Below, one piece after another: positions 24,745 through 32,557 of a stretch of 64,000 nucleotides of DNA. The stretch is from Salinibacterium sp. SWN248 (lineage in GTDB: Bacteria; Actinomycetota; Actinomycetes; Actinomycetales; Microbacteriaceae). The stretch is from the NCBI RefSeq assembly GCF_015864575.1, contig NZ_JADYWW010000001.1, positions 372,001 through 436,000 on the forward strand, given 5' to 3'. Under the pieces are notes generated by a model, which ran no database searches, was not told the origin of the DNA, and saw only the letters and a program-made list of their open reading frames with translations. Within the stretch, counting starts at the first letter, position 1, and every line of letters begins with the position of its first letter. The position numbers and the translations under genes are program-made.

Positions 24745-25152
24745 ATGGAGCATCCACCGACGCTGAGCTTTCGTGGCATCGTGGTGCACGGCGATAAGCG
24801 TGGTCGCGAACTGGGATTTCCCACCGCGAATATTGCGGTCACCGACCACGCGGCGTTGCCTGTCGACGGTGTCTACGCGTGCTGGGTGACCTTCCCGCCA
24901 GCTGCCACCCGTCATGGCGCGACCATCAGCATCGGTGACAACCCCACTTTTGACGACGTGACCGAGCGTCGAGTCGAAGCCTTTATTCATGATTTCGACA
25001 GCGATCTCTACGGCGCCGAGGTTGAGTTCACGGTGCACGCCTGGTTGCGGGGAATGTTCCGTTACGAGAGCCTCGACGAACTCATCGAGAAGACGGCGGC
25101 GGATGTCGCGGCCTCGCGCATCGCTCTCGCTCTTCCGGCGCAGCACCCGTAA
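24745..25152 (+). CDS. Stand-alone riboflavin kinase
   Basis: A 135-residue protein equal to the C-terminal kinase domain of bifunctional RibF and lacking the FAD-synthetase domain. Seen: FRGIVVHGDKRGRELGFPTA followed by NI (nucleotide/metal loop with the PTAN motif), GVYACWV, IGDNPTFDD and VEAFIHDFDSDLYG, where the acidic residue in the family pattern acts as base. It converts riboflavin plus ATP to FMN. TAGGGT lies just before the start, suggesting a leaderless mRNA. Position beside a flavin reductase and a monooxygenase suggests it boosts FMN supply. Confidence 0.85.
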   Translation: MEHPPTLSFRGIVVHGDKRGRELGFPTANIAVTDHAALPVDGVYACWVTFPPAATRHGATISIGDNPTFDDVTERRVEAFIHDFDSDLYGAEVEFTVHAWLRGMFRYESLDELIEKTAADVAASRIALALPAQHP

Positions 25153-25218
25153 CTTTCGCGGCTCCCCAGATTCGCTCATCTGAGCACTACGCAGCCGGGA
25201 TTTCGTTAGTCTTAGGCC

Positions 25219-25824
25219 ATGCTTCTCAGTGATCGCGACATCCGGGCCGAACTTGCCACTGGCCGCATCGGCCTTGACCCTCTCGATCTCGACATGGTGC
25301 AACCGTCGAGTGTTGATGTGCGGCTCGATCGCTTCTTCCGCCTGTTCGATAACCACAAATACCCATTCATTGACCCGGCCGTAGATCAGCCAGACCTCAC
25401 TCACCTCATGGAGGTGGATGCCGACCAGCCGTTCATCCTTCACCCCGGTGAGTTTGTGCTCGGTTCCACGTTCGAACTCGTGACTTTGCCCGACGACGTT
25501 GCGGCTCGCCTCGAGGGCAAGAGTTCACTCGGGCGCCTCGGTCTGCTCACGCACTCGACTGCCGGCTTCGTTGACCCTGGCTTCTCGGGTCACGTCACCC
25601 TCGAACTCAGCAATGTGGCGACCTTGCCGATCAAGCTCTGGCCAGGCATGAAAATTGGGCAGCTGTGCTTCATCAAGACCACGTCGCCGGTTGAGTCGCC
25701 TTACGGCTCGGGGCAGTACGGTTCGCGCTATCAGGGCCAGCGTGGTCCAACGGCTAGTCGCAGCTTCCAGAACTTTCACCGCACCGACGTGCGAGCGAAT
25801 GACGCGGGTTCGCTCGGGGGCTAA
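25219..25824 (+). CDS. dcd: dCTP deaminase (probably bifunctional, dUMP-forming)
   Basis: A 201-residue trimeric enzyme of the dCTP deaminase/dUTPase family. Seen: [12 protein letters not shown] start, QPSSVDVRL, the [11 protein letters not shown] motif (conserved Arg) and [12 protein letters not shown] with the catalytic Glu. The C-terminal [20 protein letters not shown] closes over the nucleotide. Actinobacterial homologues such as that of Mycobacterium tuberculosis form dUMP directly from dCTP; that activity is assumed here. TCTTAGG lies just upstream of ATG. Confidence 0.93.
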   Translation: MLLSDRDIRAELATGRIGLDPLDLDMVQPSSVDVRLDRFFRLFDNHKYPFIDPAVDQPDLTHLMEVDADQPFILHPGEFVLGSTFELVTLPDDVAARLEGKSSLGRLGLLTHSTAGFVDPGFSGHVTLELSNVATLPIKLWPGMKIGQLCFIKTTSPVESPYGSGQYGSRYQGQRGPTASRSFQNFHRTDVRANDAGSLGG

Positions 25825-25913
25825 ACCTGTCCTGGTCACGCAAGATTGAACGTTAGATCACGATTCCAACTTCGATAGTTGTTTAATTCTCACTCTCGCA
25901 TACTATTGCGTTC

Positions 25914-26582
25914 ATGAACACATTTGCGGGGTCAGGAGTACCCTCAGCGCGACCCTCTACTCGTCGTATTCTTGCTGCAGCATCTGCGGCTCTCGTCGCA
26001 ATTTCGTTGACCGGTTGCACCCTTCCGGTGGACGGTGCTGACGCTTCAGACCAGCCAACCTCTAGTCCGGTTGAACCAACGGCAGCGCCGGCGGCAGAGC
26101 CGCTCGTCGTGCCGAATTGCGAGCAAATGTTGCCCGAAAGCATCGCGCTGGAATACTTAGGCGACCGAGGCGAACTGCTTCCCACTGAGGGCGATCAGGG
26201 GCCGGAAGAAGTGCCGTGGGCGCTTCACGCTCAAGGCTTCGACACCATCCTCGACACGGTCGCGCAGCGCGATCAGTGCATCTGGGGCTACCCCGACAAC
26301 TTCCACTCGTTCTTTACGATCATGGTCGCTGACGCATCAAGCGTCGAGGCTGCGGCTCTCCGCGATCAGATCGCGGAAGCGGGTTACGAGAGCACGCCAA
26401 ACGGTGATGTAGAAACCTTCGTGCTACAAGAAGAGACCTCCGACGGCTACGACTACCCCACGATCGCTCTCGTTGATGACCTGTGGCTATTTGCCGAGCT
26501 ATTCGAGCCCGAAGACAGCTTGCGTGTCGTCAACGCGATGCTCGACGAAGTGCGCACCCTCAACCCCACTCGCGGCTACTAG
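25914..26582 (+). CDS. Lipoprotein of the unrecognised NPTRxY family, member 4
   Basis: A 222-residue lipoprotein (lipobox ISLTGC, Cys 35), a dispersed paralogue of the three tandem genes at 16.9-18.9 kb. Landmarks: LVVPNCEQMLP, DQCIWGYPDNFHSFF, MVADASSVEAAALRDQI, LVDDLWLFAE and the terminal LDEVRTLNPTRGY. TACTAT lies 9 bases before ATG (leaderless-type promoter). Its stop overlaps that of the convergent idi gene by 4 bp. Function unknown. Confidence 0.8.
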   Translation: MNTFAGSGVPSARPSTRRILAAASAALVAISLTGCTLPVDGADASDQPTSSPVEPTAAPAAEPLVVPNCEQMLPESIALEYLGDRGELLPTEGDQGPEEVPWALHAQGFDTILDTVAQRDQCIWGYPDNFHSFFTIMVADASSVEAAALRDQIAEAGYESTPNGDVETFVLQEETSDGYDYPTIALVDDLWLFAELFEPEDSLRVVNAMLDEVRTLNPTRGY

Positions 26583-27109
26583 TCGCGCTGAGCGTCCAGC
26601 TGCTCCAACTGCCAGCCGAGCCACGGGCTAAACGCGAATGGGGTTGCGGCCACTGCGGTGTGCAGCGATTGAGGGGCGACCCAGTCGAATTCGTCGACCT
26701 CGGCCGGGTTGGGGGCTGCGGTATCCGTCGTCACTGCGCGGTAGACGGGGCAAATCTCGTTCTCGACGATGCCGGAGGAGTCAACGGCGCGGTAACGAAA
26801 ATCGGGCAGCACGAGTTGTACGTCGTCGACGGTAATTCCGAGCTCGTACTTGGCCCGGCGGATGATCGCCGCCGCCATATCTTCACCGGGAGCCGGATGC
26901 CCGCAAAACGAGTTTGTCCAGACGCCAGGCCAGGTGAGCTTGGAGAGTGCGCGACGAGTGACAAGCACTTTGCCGTCGGCGTTGTAGACGTGGCACGAGA
27001 ACGCGAGGTGCAGGGCGGTGTCGGTCGTGTGAACGAGGGCCTTGTCAGCGACGCCAATGTGCTCGCCGGACTCGGAGAGAAGTACAACCTGCTCAGGGAT
27101 TTCACTCAT
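26579..27109 (-). CDS. idi: Isopentenyl-diphosphate delta-isomerase, type I
   Basis: A 176-residue Nudix-fold enzyme interconverting IPP and DMAPP, the precursors for the carotenoids made by the adjacent divergent operon. Seen: HLAFSCHVYNADGKVLVTRR, LTWPGVWTNSFCGHPAPGED (catalytic Cys in SFCGHP and metal-binding His) and a Nudix-like segment around RRAKYELGI; a Tyr and a Glu follow in the second half. ATG 27109 sits a few bases after CTAT; the longer frame from 27172 adds residues with no homology. Divergent promoters shared with crtB. Confidence 0.93.
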   Translation of the reverse strand: MSEIPEQVVLLSESGEHIGVADKALVHTTDTALHLAFSCHVYNADGKVLVTRRALSKLTWPGVWTNSFCGHPAPGEDMAAAIIRRAKYELGITVDDVQLVLPDFRYRAVDSSGIVENEICPVYRAVTTDTAAPNPAEVDEFDWVAPQSLHTAVAATPFAFSPWLGWQLEQLDAQRD

Positions 27110-27215
27110 GATCGCGATAGTCTGCCTAGGTGGAACGAATCGAAATGCCGCACCCCATGTGTCGGCCTGCACTCAGCCTAACTAATGTGCCTGAGCATGC
27201 TGAAGGCGGGCGCGC

Positions 27216-28082
27216 GTGAGCTCACGCCTCAAGTTGTATGACCGTGTCGCCGAAGACGCGGCCGGTATCGTCATCCGCAGCTATTCCACGTCATTTTCCG
27301 CGGCATCCCGCCTTCTCGGCGCGGATGTTCGCCAGCACGTTGAGAACATTTATGCGCTCGTGAGGGTTGCCGACGAAATCGTCGACGGTGGGGCTGAAGA
27401 GGCCGGACTCGACCTGATCGCCACCGGGCGCCAGTTGAACGAGCTCGAGCGAGAAACCGAAAATGCGATCGAGAGCGGTTTCAGCTCGAACCTCATCGTG
27501 CACGCCTTCGCCCTCACTGCTCGCGAGGTGTCGTTCGGCGCAGAACTTACAGCTCCCTTCTTCGAGTCGATGCGCATGGATCTCAGCCAAAAGGAGCACG
27601 ACCAGGCCAGCTTTGACCGCTACGTCTACGGCTCCGCTGAGGTTGTTGGTCTCATGTGCCTGTGTGCCTTCTTGCATGGCCACGATGTCAGCGACGAGCA
27701 GCGCGCCAAGTTTGAGCACGGCGCACAAGCGCTCGGCGCTGCCTTTCAAAAGGTCAACTTCTTGCGTGACCTTGCCGACGACTTCGAGACTCTCGGGCGC
27801 AGCTACTTCCCCGGCATTGATGTCGCGTCGTTCACTGAAGCGGAGAAGATCCGTCTGCTCGACGATCTCGACTCCGATCTGCGGGATGCCGCGATCGGTG
27901 CCGAGCTGCCGGCGAGCAGCAAGAAAGCGGTTGCACTCGCGCATTCCCTCTTTGCCCAACTCTCCAAGCGCATCCGGGCGACCCCGGCGAGTGAATTGGT
28001 GAAGACCCGGGTGCGGGTTCCAGATGTTGTGAAACTGCGGTTGGCTGCGGCTGCCGCGATGGGAGTTACCCCTCGATCATGA
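27216..28082 (+). CDS. crtB: Phytoene synthase
   Basis: A 288-residue head-to-head prenyltransferase condensing two geranylgeranyl diphosphates into phytoene. The two Mg-binding Asp-rich motifs are present: DEIVD (53-57) and DLADD (185-189), plus YSTSFSAASRLLG near the N terminus and YVYGSAEVVGLM. GTG start preceded by GAAGGCGGG. First gene of a tightly overlapping operon crtB-crtI-crtYe-crtYf-crtEb in which each start overlaps the previous stop. No GGPP synthase gene (crtE) is found beside it. Confidence 0.93.
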   Translation: MSSRLKLYDRVAEDAAGIVIRSYSTSFSAASRLLGADVRQHVENIYALVRVADEIVDGGAEEAGLDLIATGRQLNELERETENAIESGFSSNLIVHAFALTAREVSFGAELTAPFFESMRMDLSQKEHDQASFDRYVYGSAEVVGLMCLCAFLHGHDVSDEQRAKFEHGAQALGAAFQKVNFLRDLADDFETLGRSYFPGIDVASFTEAEKIRLLDDLDSDLRDAAIGAELPASSKKAVALAHSLFAQLSKRIRATPASELVKTRVRVPDVVKLRLAAAAAMGVTPRS

Positions 28083-29668
28083 GTGACGTTGTTGTTATTG
28101 GTGGCGGAATTGCCGGGCTCGCGAGTGCGGCGCTATTGGCCAAAGAGGGCCATTCGGTCACGCTGCTCGAGGGCCGCCCCGAGGTGGGTGGCCGTGCTGG
28201 CTCGTGGGAGCACGACGGGTTCCGTTTCGACACGGGGCCATCCTGGTATTTGATGCCTGAGGTCTTCGACCACTTCTACAAACTGATGGGCACGAGTGCC
28301 GCCGAGCAACTTTCGCTCGTCACCCTCGACCCGGGTTACCGGGTCTACTTCGAGGGAGAGAAAGAATCCCTCGACATCTCGACCGACCTCGAAGAGAACT
28401 TGGCTTTGTTCGAGAGCATCGAGCGCGGTTCGGGTGCCCGCATGCGCAAGTACTTGGCCTCGGCCGAAGACACGTACGAGCTCGCCAAGAAGTACTTTCT
28501 CTACACGAGCTTCGCCGATCTGCGCACGAGCGCGACGAAAGAGGTGCTCGCGAAGGCGGCACGCTTCATCCGGTTGCTCATCGAGCCCCTGTCGAAGCTG
28601 GTCGCTCGCACCGTTAAAGACGATCGCCTGCGCAAAGTGCTCGGCTACCCGGCGGTTTTCCTCGGTTCCTCGCCGTATCTCACGCCGAGCATGTACCACC
28701 TCATGAGCCACCTCGATCTGGCGGATGGCGTGCTTTACCCCATGGGCGGTTTCACCCGGGTAATCGAGAGTATTGCCGACATCGCGCGGGCTGCTGGCGT
28801 CGACATCCGCACCGGTTCGAAGGTCACGCGCATCGTGACAGTCGATGGCGTTGCAACAGGTGTTGAGTACACGGATGCCGCTGGCAAGCGTCACACCCTG
28901 AACGCCGAGACCGTGGTCTCGGCGGCCGACCTCCACCACACTGAGACCACCATGCTGGAGTCAAGCGAGCAAACCTATCCCGCTGAGTACTGGGAGAAGA
29001 AGGTTCCCGGCCCGAGCGCGCTCCTGTTGTATTTGGGCGTCAAGGGCGAGCTGCCTGAGCTCGAGCACCACACGCTGCTGTTCATGAAGGACTGGCAAGA
29101 GGGCTTCGAGGCGATCTTTGGTGACGAGCCCAAGGTGCCCGAGCCGGCATCACTGTACATTTGCAAACCCAGTGGCGTTGACCCGAATGTGGCGCCCGAG
29201 GGATATGAGAATGTGTTTGTGCTCGTGCCGATTCCAGCCGACCCCACCATTGGTCACGGTCAACTGGCGGGCGCTGGAGCTGGCGATGAGCGCATCGAAA
29301 AGCTCGCCGATTCGGTGATCTCACAGATCAGTGAGTGGACCGGCATCCCCGACCTCGCCGACCGCATCACCGTGCGCCGCACGGTAGGCCCTGGCGACTT
29401 CGCCGATGACCTCAACGCGTGGCGTGGCACCGCGCTAGGGCCAGCCCACACGCTCAAGCAGAGTGCGTTTTTCCGCGCGGGCAACGTGAGCAAGAAGGTC
29501 ACGGGGCTCTACTACGTTGGTGGGTCCACCATCCCGGGCATCGGTCTTCCTATGTGCTTGATCAGCGCCGAAGTGCTCGTGAAGCGACTGCGCGGCGACA
29601 CCTCTGCCGGCCCGCTTGCTGAGCCGCTGACGCCCGTGGTCGCGCCCCAACCGAGGCCCTGGCCGTGA
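28079..29668 (+). CDS. crtI: Phytoene desaturase
   Basis: A 529-residue FAD-dependent desaturase converting phytoene to lycopene. N-terminal dinucleotide fold VVVIGGGIAGLASAALLAKEG with RPEVGGRAGSWEHDGFRFDT and the C-terminal FAD motif LYYVGGSTIPGIGLPMCLIS (written in part) are diagnostic of CrtI. Start overlaps the crtB stop by 4 bp (ATGA). A membrane-associated enzyme. The C-terminal extension ends in a Pro-rich tail. Confidence 0.94.
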   Translation: MSDVVVIGGGIAGLASAALLAKEGHSVTLLEGRPEVGGRAGSWEHDGFRFDTGPSWYLMPEVFDHFYKLMGTSAAEQLSLVTLDPGYRVYFEGEKESLDISTDLEENLALFESIERGSGARMRKYLASAEDTYELAKKYFLYTSFADLRTSATKEVLAKAARFIRLLIEPLSKLVARTVKDDRLRKVLGYPAVFLGSSPYLTPSMYHLMSHLDLADGVLYPMGGFTRVIESIADIARAAGVDIRTGSKVTRIVTVDGVATGVEYTDAAGKRHTLNAETVVSAADLHHTETTMLESSEQTYPAEYWEKKVPGPSALLLYLGVKGELPELEHHTLLFMKDWQEGFEAIFGDEPKVPEPASLYICKPSGVDPNVAPEGYENVFVLVPIPADPTIGHGQLAGAGAGDERIEKLADSVISQISEWTGIPDLADRITVRRTVGPGDFADDLNAWRGTALGPAHTLKQSAFFRAGNVSKKVTGLYYVGGSTIPGIGLPMCLISAEVLVKRLRGDTSAGPLAEPLTPVVAPQPRPWP

Positions 29669-30033
29669 TTGTTCTCTACCTTCTTGCTCTGCTGATCTCC
29701 CTCACGGGAATGGTCGTGCTCGACCGACGTTTCTCGCTGTTCTTTTGGCGGGATTCCCGGCGCGCACGCATCGTGCTGCCAGTCGGAGTTCTGTTCTTCC
29801 TCGTGTGGGATCTCTTCGGAGTGGGGCTCGGCATCTTCTTTCGGGGAGAGACCGACTTCATGACAGGGCTGCTCGTCGCGCCCGAAGTTCCGCTCGAAGA
29901 AGTGTTCTTCCTCACGCTGCTCTGCTACCTCACGATGAACGTCTACGGTGCGCTCTCGCGGCAACGCCCCCACCCCTCCGTTCAGTCCGCGAGCGTTGGC
30001 TCGGCTGACACCACCGAGGGGCGAGCAGCATGA
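29665..30033 (+). CDS. crtYe: C50 carotenoid epsilon-cyclase subunit
   Basis: A 122-residue membrane protein with three helices; PLEEVFFLTLLCYLTMNVYG with the conserved P-[LE]-E-E motif identifies a heterodimeric lycopene/C50 cyclase subunit. In Corynebacterium, CrtYe and CrtYf together cyclise the C50 product of CrtEb. GTG start overlaps the crtI stop by 4 bp. Whether rings are epsilon or gamma (decaprenoxanthin or sarcinaxanthin type) cannot be decided by eye. Confidence 0.85.
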   Translation: MIVLYLLALLISLTGMVVLDRRFSLFFWRDSRRARIVLPVGVLFFLVWDLFGVGLGIFFRGETDFMTGLLVAPEVPLEEVFFLTLLCYLTMNVYGALSRQRPHPSVQSASVGSADTTEGRAA

Positions 30034-30341
30034 CCTACTGGCTCCTGAACGCCGTCTTCTTGGGACTCGTTGCGGCTCTCGTGATTGCGGTTGTCGTACG
30101 TCGGCGCTCGCCGCAGCTGCGCGCCATCGCTATCACGATGGGCATTTTGCTCGTGATGACCGCGGTCTTCGACAACGTGATGATCTCCGTCGGGCTGGTC
30201 GGCTACAGCGCGGAGGCCATCAGCGGTGCGTTCATCGGTGTCGCCCCGCTCGAAGATTTTGCGTACACAATCGCGGCCGTCGTCGGTCTGCCGTGCTTGT
30301 GGATGCTGCTGGGTTCTCGCCGAAAGGACTCCAATGCTTAA
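30030..30341 (+). CDS. crtYf: C50 carotenoid cyclase subunit
   Basis: A 103-residue three-helix membrane protein, partner of CrtYe. Seen: FDNVMISVGLVGYSAEAISG and APLEDFAYTIAAVVGLP, where P-L-E-D-F is the subunit's conserved motif. Overlaps crtYe by 4 bp and crtEb by 8 bp, so translation is coupled and stoichiometry probably fixed. Confidence 0.85.
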   Translation: MTYWLLNAVFLGLVAALVIAVVVRRRSPQLRAIAITMGILLVMTAVFDNVMISVGLVGYSAEAISGAFIGVAPLEDFAYTIAAVVGLPCLWMLLGSRRKDSNA

Positions 30342-31191
30342 GGACCTGTTCCTCTCCTCGCGTCCCCTCAGTTGGGTCAATACGGCGTTCCCGTTTGCGG
30401 CCGCGTACTACCTGACCACGGGCGCGATTGATCTCACGTTCGTGCTCGGCACGATTTTCTTCCTCGTGCCCTACAACTTGGCGATGTACGGCATCAACGA
30501 CGTGTTCGACTACGAGTCTGACCTGCGCAATCCGCGCAAGGGCGGGGTCGAGGGTGCCCTTCTTGACCCGCGGATGCACCGGCCAACGCTCATCGCCGCC
30601 GCCGTCACGACCATCCCGTTCCTGATCTATCTCGTGATCGTCGGCAACCCACTCTCGTGGCTCGTGTTGCTGATCAGCATGTTTGCCGTCGTCGCTTATT
30701 CGGCGAAGGGTTTGCGCTTCAAGGAGCGCCCGTTCCTCGACTCGCTGACCTCAAGCACGCACTTTGTCTCGCCCGCGATCTACGCGCTCGTGCTGACGGG
30801 AGCCTCGTTCACCCCGCAGCTCTGGGCTGTTCTCGGCGCATTCTTCCTCTGGGGAATCGCCTCGCACGCCTTCGGCGCGGTGCAAGATGTGCTGGCCGAC
30901 CGTGCCGCCGACATCTCGTCGATTGCGACCGTAATCGGAGCGCGAGCCACCACTCGCTTCGCCGTTGTGGCTTACGTGACCGGCGGCATCCTCTTGCTCT
31001 TCTCCGCCTGGCCAGGCCCGCTCGCCGCCATTCTCGTGCTGCCCTATGCGGCCATGTGTGCGCCATTCTGGAACATCACGGATGCCACAGCCGAGTCAGC
31101 AAACCGCGGCTGGAAGAACTTCCTAGCCCTCAATTTCGTCACCGGGTTCTTCGTGACGATGCTGCTCATCTGGTGGGCGTTTATCCGCTAA
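30334..31191 (+). CDS. crtEb: Lycopene elongase (C50 carotenoid prenyltransferase)
   Basis: A 285-residue UbiA-family membrane prenyltransferase adding two DMAPP units to lycopene to give C50 flavuxanthin-type carotenoid. Seen: LSSRPLSWVNTAFPFAAAYY, the first Asp-rich motif NDVFDYESDLRN and the second, QDVLADRAADISS. ATG 30334 has AAAGGA upstream; the longer in-frame upstream frame overlaps crtYf. The presence of crtEb with crtYe/crtYf identifies the pathway as C50. Confidence 0.9.
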   Translation: MLKDLFLSSRPLSWVNTAFPFAAAYYLTTGAIDLTFVLGTIFFLVPYNLAMYGINDVFDYESDLRNPRKGGVEGALLDPRMHRPTLIAAAVTTIPFLIYLVIVGNPLSWLVLLISMFAVVAYSAKGLRFKERPFLDSLTSSTHFVSPAIYALVLTGASFTPQLWAVLGAFFLWGIASHAFGAVQDVLADRAADISSIATVIGARATTRFAVVAYVTGGILLLFSAWPGPLAAILVLPYAAMCAPFWNITDATAESANRGWKNFLALNFVTGFFVTMLLIWWAFIR

Positions 31192-31649
31192 GCGGGTCGC
31201 CCGGTGAGGTGCGGGGTGAGGTTTCTCGCCATGGTTTCGAGCACGGTGACCGTCGTGTCGTACTGCTCAGGCGTGACGCCCTCGGTCGCTTTCTGACGGC
31301 CATCGGCAATCACGATGGTGAGGCGGTCGACAACAACACGGCCACGATCGGTGAGTTCATACAGCGCACCATCGGTGGTGAGCCAGTCGCTTTCGACGAG
31401 TTCGGTGAGCGACTCCAGCGACGTGGTGTGCAAACCCTGGGTCGGAGGAACCGCACCATTCGGGCGGTCTAAGAAGGGCGCGATTTCGATGTCGAGAAGC
31501 TCGACACCGGCAGCGCCTTTCGACAGCACGGTGAGCAGTTGCCATTGGCGGCGGGTGATTCCGTGCTCTTCGAGGGTGGTGGCGAAGAGCTCATCAACGA
31601 TGCGATCGACGAGCTTCACCCAGTAGCTGATGGGTTGTTGCGTGTCCAT
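31188..31649 (-). CDS. MarR-like winged-helix regulator, possible CrtR analogue
   Basis: A 153-residue regulator: N-terminal helix (QPISYWVKLVDRIVDELFAT), recognition region ITRRQWQLLTVLSKG and a wing around LTDRGRVVVDRL. MarR-type CrtR of Corynebacterium represses the carotenoid operon; this gene is convergent with crtEb (4-bp overlap of stop regions), so it might do the same, but in Corynebacterium the regulator gene is placed differently. ATG 31649 lies 8 bases after TACTGT; the frame extended to 31781 is rejected. Confidence 0.75.
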   Translation of the reverse strand: MDTQQPISYWVKLVDRIVDELFATTLEEHGITRRQWQLLTVLSKGAAGVELLDIEIAPFLDRPNGAVPPTQGLHTTSLESLTELVESDWLTTDGALYELTDRGRVVVDRLTIVIADGRQKATEGVTPEQYDTTVTVLETMARNLTPHLTGRPA

Positions 31650-31677
31650 AATCCGACAGTACTCCTCACCCCGCGAA

Positions 31678-32481
31678 TTAGTAGGAGAAACCGAGTTCTT
31701 CGGGGTAGTCGCCCAGAGCGGTAAGCCGCGCGGCGGCCTGCTGCAGGTGGGACAGCGTGAGACCAAGCGTGCGCGGTCCAAAGCTCACGCGGGCGACCCC
31801 GAGCTCGGCGAGAGTCTTCAACGGCACATATCCTGCTCCGCCAATCACTGAAATGGGCCCATCGATCTGAGCGATCGCTTGGGCGACCATGTGCTCGTCG
31901 GCGAGACCGAGAACGAAAATGCAGTCGGCGCCAGCGGCAAGGTAGGCGCCCGCTCGGGCGACCATGTCATCCCATTCCCCGCCACCGGCCAGCACATCAA
32001 CGCGGGCATTGATGGCAATCGGCACGCCGGTAGCCTCGCCTGCTGCGCGGACCGCAGCAACGCGGGCGGCCGCATGCTCGAGGTCAAAGAGGGGAGCCTT
32101 GGCCGGGCCAGAGCTGTCTTCGATGTTCAGCCCAGCAGCGCCGGCCGCGATCAATCGTTCGACGTTTGCTTGCACGCCGGCGGCATCCGAAGAATAGCCC
32201 TTCTCGAAGTCCACAGAGACAGGAATCTCGACGGCGTTGCACATGATGGATGCAGCGTTGATCGCTTGGTCAACCGTCAGGCCTTCGCCGTCGGAAACTC
32301 CGTGCGCGAAGCTCACGGCGTGGCTCGCGGTGGCGAGGGCACGCACTCCGGGGGCTTCGGCAACGATGCGGGCGGTGATGGCGTCCCACACGTTGGAGAC
32401 GATCAAGGGCGTGCCGGGGATGTGGAGTGAGCGGAGAAGTTCCGCGCGGGCGGCGGGGGCGCTGGGGGCGATTTCAGTCAT
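31678..32481 (-). CDS. Isocitrate lyase/PEP mutase superfamily protein
   Basis: A 267-residue TIM-barrel enzyme of the isocitrate lyase/phosphoenolpyruvate mutase superfamily. Seen: PLIVSNVWDAITARIV, VSVDFEKGYSSDAAGVQANV, AAGLNIEDSSGP and AINARVDVL. The K-[KR]-C-G-H catalytic motif of isocitrate and methylisocitrate lyases is missing, so lyase activity on those substrates is unlikely; oxaloacetate decarboxylase or PEP-mutase-like C-C or C-P chemistry is possible. Single gene between a MarR gene and an MFS gene, all on the minus strand. Confidence 0.82.
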   Translation of the reverse strand: MTEIAPSAPAARAELLRSLHIPGTPLIVSNVWDAITARIVAEAPGVRALATASHAVSFAHGVSDGEGLTVDQAINAASIMCNAVEIPVSVDFEKGYSSDAAGVQANVERLIAAGAAGLNIEDSSGPAKAPLFDLEHAAARVAAVRAAGEATGVPIAINARVDVLAGGGEWDDMVARAGAYLAAGADCIFVLGLADEHMVAQAIAQIDGPISVIGGAGYVPLKTLAELGVARVSFGPRTLGLTLSHLQQAAARLTALGDYPEELGFSY

Positions 32482-32557
32482 GAACCAAGCATCCTCCGCG
32501 TGCGCGCTGGGCGCCAGCGAATTTCAGACGTGACCAGCACACTCTCGGGAACGAGAA

